In this document: positions 9,412-9,895 of the stretch, piece after piece | Numbering within the stretch: position 1 is the first letter of the stretch | Layout of the letters: every line of letters begins with the position of its first letter | Origin: an uncultured Gemmatimonadota bacterium | GTDB taxonomy: Bacteria > Gemmatimonadota > Gemmatimonadetes > Gemmatimonadales > GWC2-71-9 | Assembly (NCBI GenBank): GCA_946479805.1 | Contig: CAMLHP010000079.1 | Coordinates: 1 to 9,895, forward strand | Direction of reading: 5' to 3' | DNA: 9,895 nt | Position numbers and translations under genes: made by a program | The notes under the pieces: model-generated | The model's database searches: none | What the model saw: the letters and a program-made list of their open reading frames with translations, nothing else | What the model was told of the DNA's origin: nothing

Positions 9412-9839
9412 ACCGGACCCTGGCGATCATCAAGCCCGATGCCGTGGAAGGCAATCGCAGCGGCGACATCCTGGCCCACCTTGAGCGCGAGGGCTTCAAG
9501 GTCCGAGCGGCAAGGCTGGTGCGGCTGACCCGCGCCGAGGCGGGGGCCTTCTACGAGGTTCATCGGGAGCGTCCCTTCTACGCCAGCCTGGTCGACTTCA
9601 TGACCAGCGGCCCCTGCATGCCCCTGGTGCTCGAGCGCGCTGATGCCGTGGCCCACTATCGCGCCGTCATCGGCGCGACCGACCCCGCCGAGGCGGCCGA
9701 TGGCACCATCCGCAAGCTGTATGCGGAATCCAAGGGCCGGAACGCGGTGCATGGGTCGGACAGCGACGAGAATGCCGCCCGGGAGATTGGCTTCTTCTTC
9801 CCCGAACACGAACTGGCGGCGCTCTGGGGCCAGGGGTAG
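9408..9839 (+). CDS. ndk: Nucleoside diphosphate kinase
   Basis: This 143-residue cytoplasmic enzyme transfers the gamma phosphate between nucleoside triphosphates and diphosphates through a phosphohistidine. Family marks are the N-terminal L-A-I-I-K-P-D-A-V (5-13), R-P-F-Y (55-58), the F-M-T-S-G-P region (64-69), G-A-T-D-P-A-E-A (89-96), G-T-I-R (99-102) and N-A-V-H-G-S-D-S (112-119). The catalytic histidine is at 115, equivalent to H117 of E. coli. Length is standard. The ATG overlaps the sucD stop (ATGA) and is preceded by AGGAAGG at 9394-9400, 7 bases upstream. Its position after sucCD suits exchange of the ATP or GTP made by succinyl-CoA synthetase into other nucleotides. It ends in TAG, and nothing further is coded in the window. 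Confidence 0.97.
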   Translation: MNRTLAIIKPDAVEGNRSGDILAHLEREGFKVRAARLVRLTRAEAGAFYEVHRERPFYASLVDFMTSGPCMPLVLERADAVAHYRAVIGATDPAEAADGTIRKLYAESKGRNAVHGSDSDENAAREIGFFFPEHELAALWGQG

Positions 9840-9858
9840 GCCGCTTGTAGTAACTCCC

Positions 9859-9881
9859 AGCCAGTATTAGCTTTACTGGCT
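9859..9881 (+). terminator. Perfect 8-bp hairpin downstream of ndk, possible transcript end
   Basis: AGCCAGTA (9859-9866) and TACTGGCT (9874-9881) are exact inverted complements around a 7-base loop, 20 bases after the ndk stop. This is where the arcC-sucC-sucD-ndk transcript would be expected to end. No run of T residues follows, so it is not a classic intrinsic terminator. It could be an end-protecting hairpin or an operator of the next gene. The surrounding 56 bases are more AT-rich than the genes. Confidence 0.4.
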
Positions 9882-9895
9882 ATGCTTCGAGTGGA

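Noticed and set aside
9006..9809. Antisense open frame of 267 codons opposite sucD and ndk
   Set aside because: Overlaps two certain genes, shows no domain and has no credible start signals.

Overview
The window is a GC-rich (roughly two-thirds G+C), gene-dense bacterial chromosome segment with every recognisable gene on the + strand. It holds housekeeping energy metabolism rather than mobile or defence DNA. The order is nuoM (3' part), nuoN, a phosphomannomutase/phosphoglucomutase, a divergent UPF0182-family membrane protein, carbamate kinase, sucC, sucD and ndk. I see no tRNA, rRNA, CRISPR array, insertion sequence or integration site. The base composition, frequent GTG starts (five of the seven starts in the window) and the sucCD-ndk linkage would suit a free-living, respiring bacterium of a high-GC phylum such as Gemmatimonadota or a myxobacterium-like lineage. 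That assignment is an inference and is weak.

Block 1 (bases 1-6280) is the tail of a complex I operon: nuoM and nuoN, the two proton-pumping antiporter-like subunits, overlap by a GTGA. nuoN is joined to the hexose-phosphate mutase gene by a TAATG stop/start, and a UPF0182 gene follows 4 bases later. No gap in this block is large enough for a promoter, so the four genes are probably co-transcribed.

The only real intergenic gap is 6281-6437 (157 bases). It opens with a long imperfect hairpin that probably ends the first transcript, followed by two more possible hairpins. Two short consecutive reading frames run through it, the second meeting the carbamate kinase start in another GTGA overlap. 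No convincing sigma-70 promoter is visible there.

Block 2 (6438-9839) is arcC-sucC-sucD-ndk, with each junction a 4-base GTGA or ATGA overlap. Carbamate kinase and succinyl-CoA synthetase both make NTP by substrate-level phosphorylation, and nucleoside diphosphate kinase redistributes the phosphate among nucleotides. The block therefore reads as an NTP-generation and exchange module. The arginine deiminase and ornithine carbamoyltransferase genes that usually accompany carbamate kinase are absent from the window. A perfect 8-bp hairpin follows ndk near the right edge.

Nothing here is clearly a new system. The points most worth checking are the unusual placement of carbamate kinase, the shortened UPF0182 protein and the structured leader before arcC.
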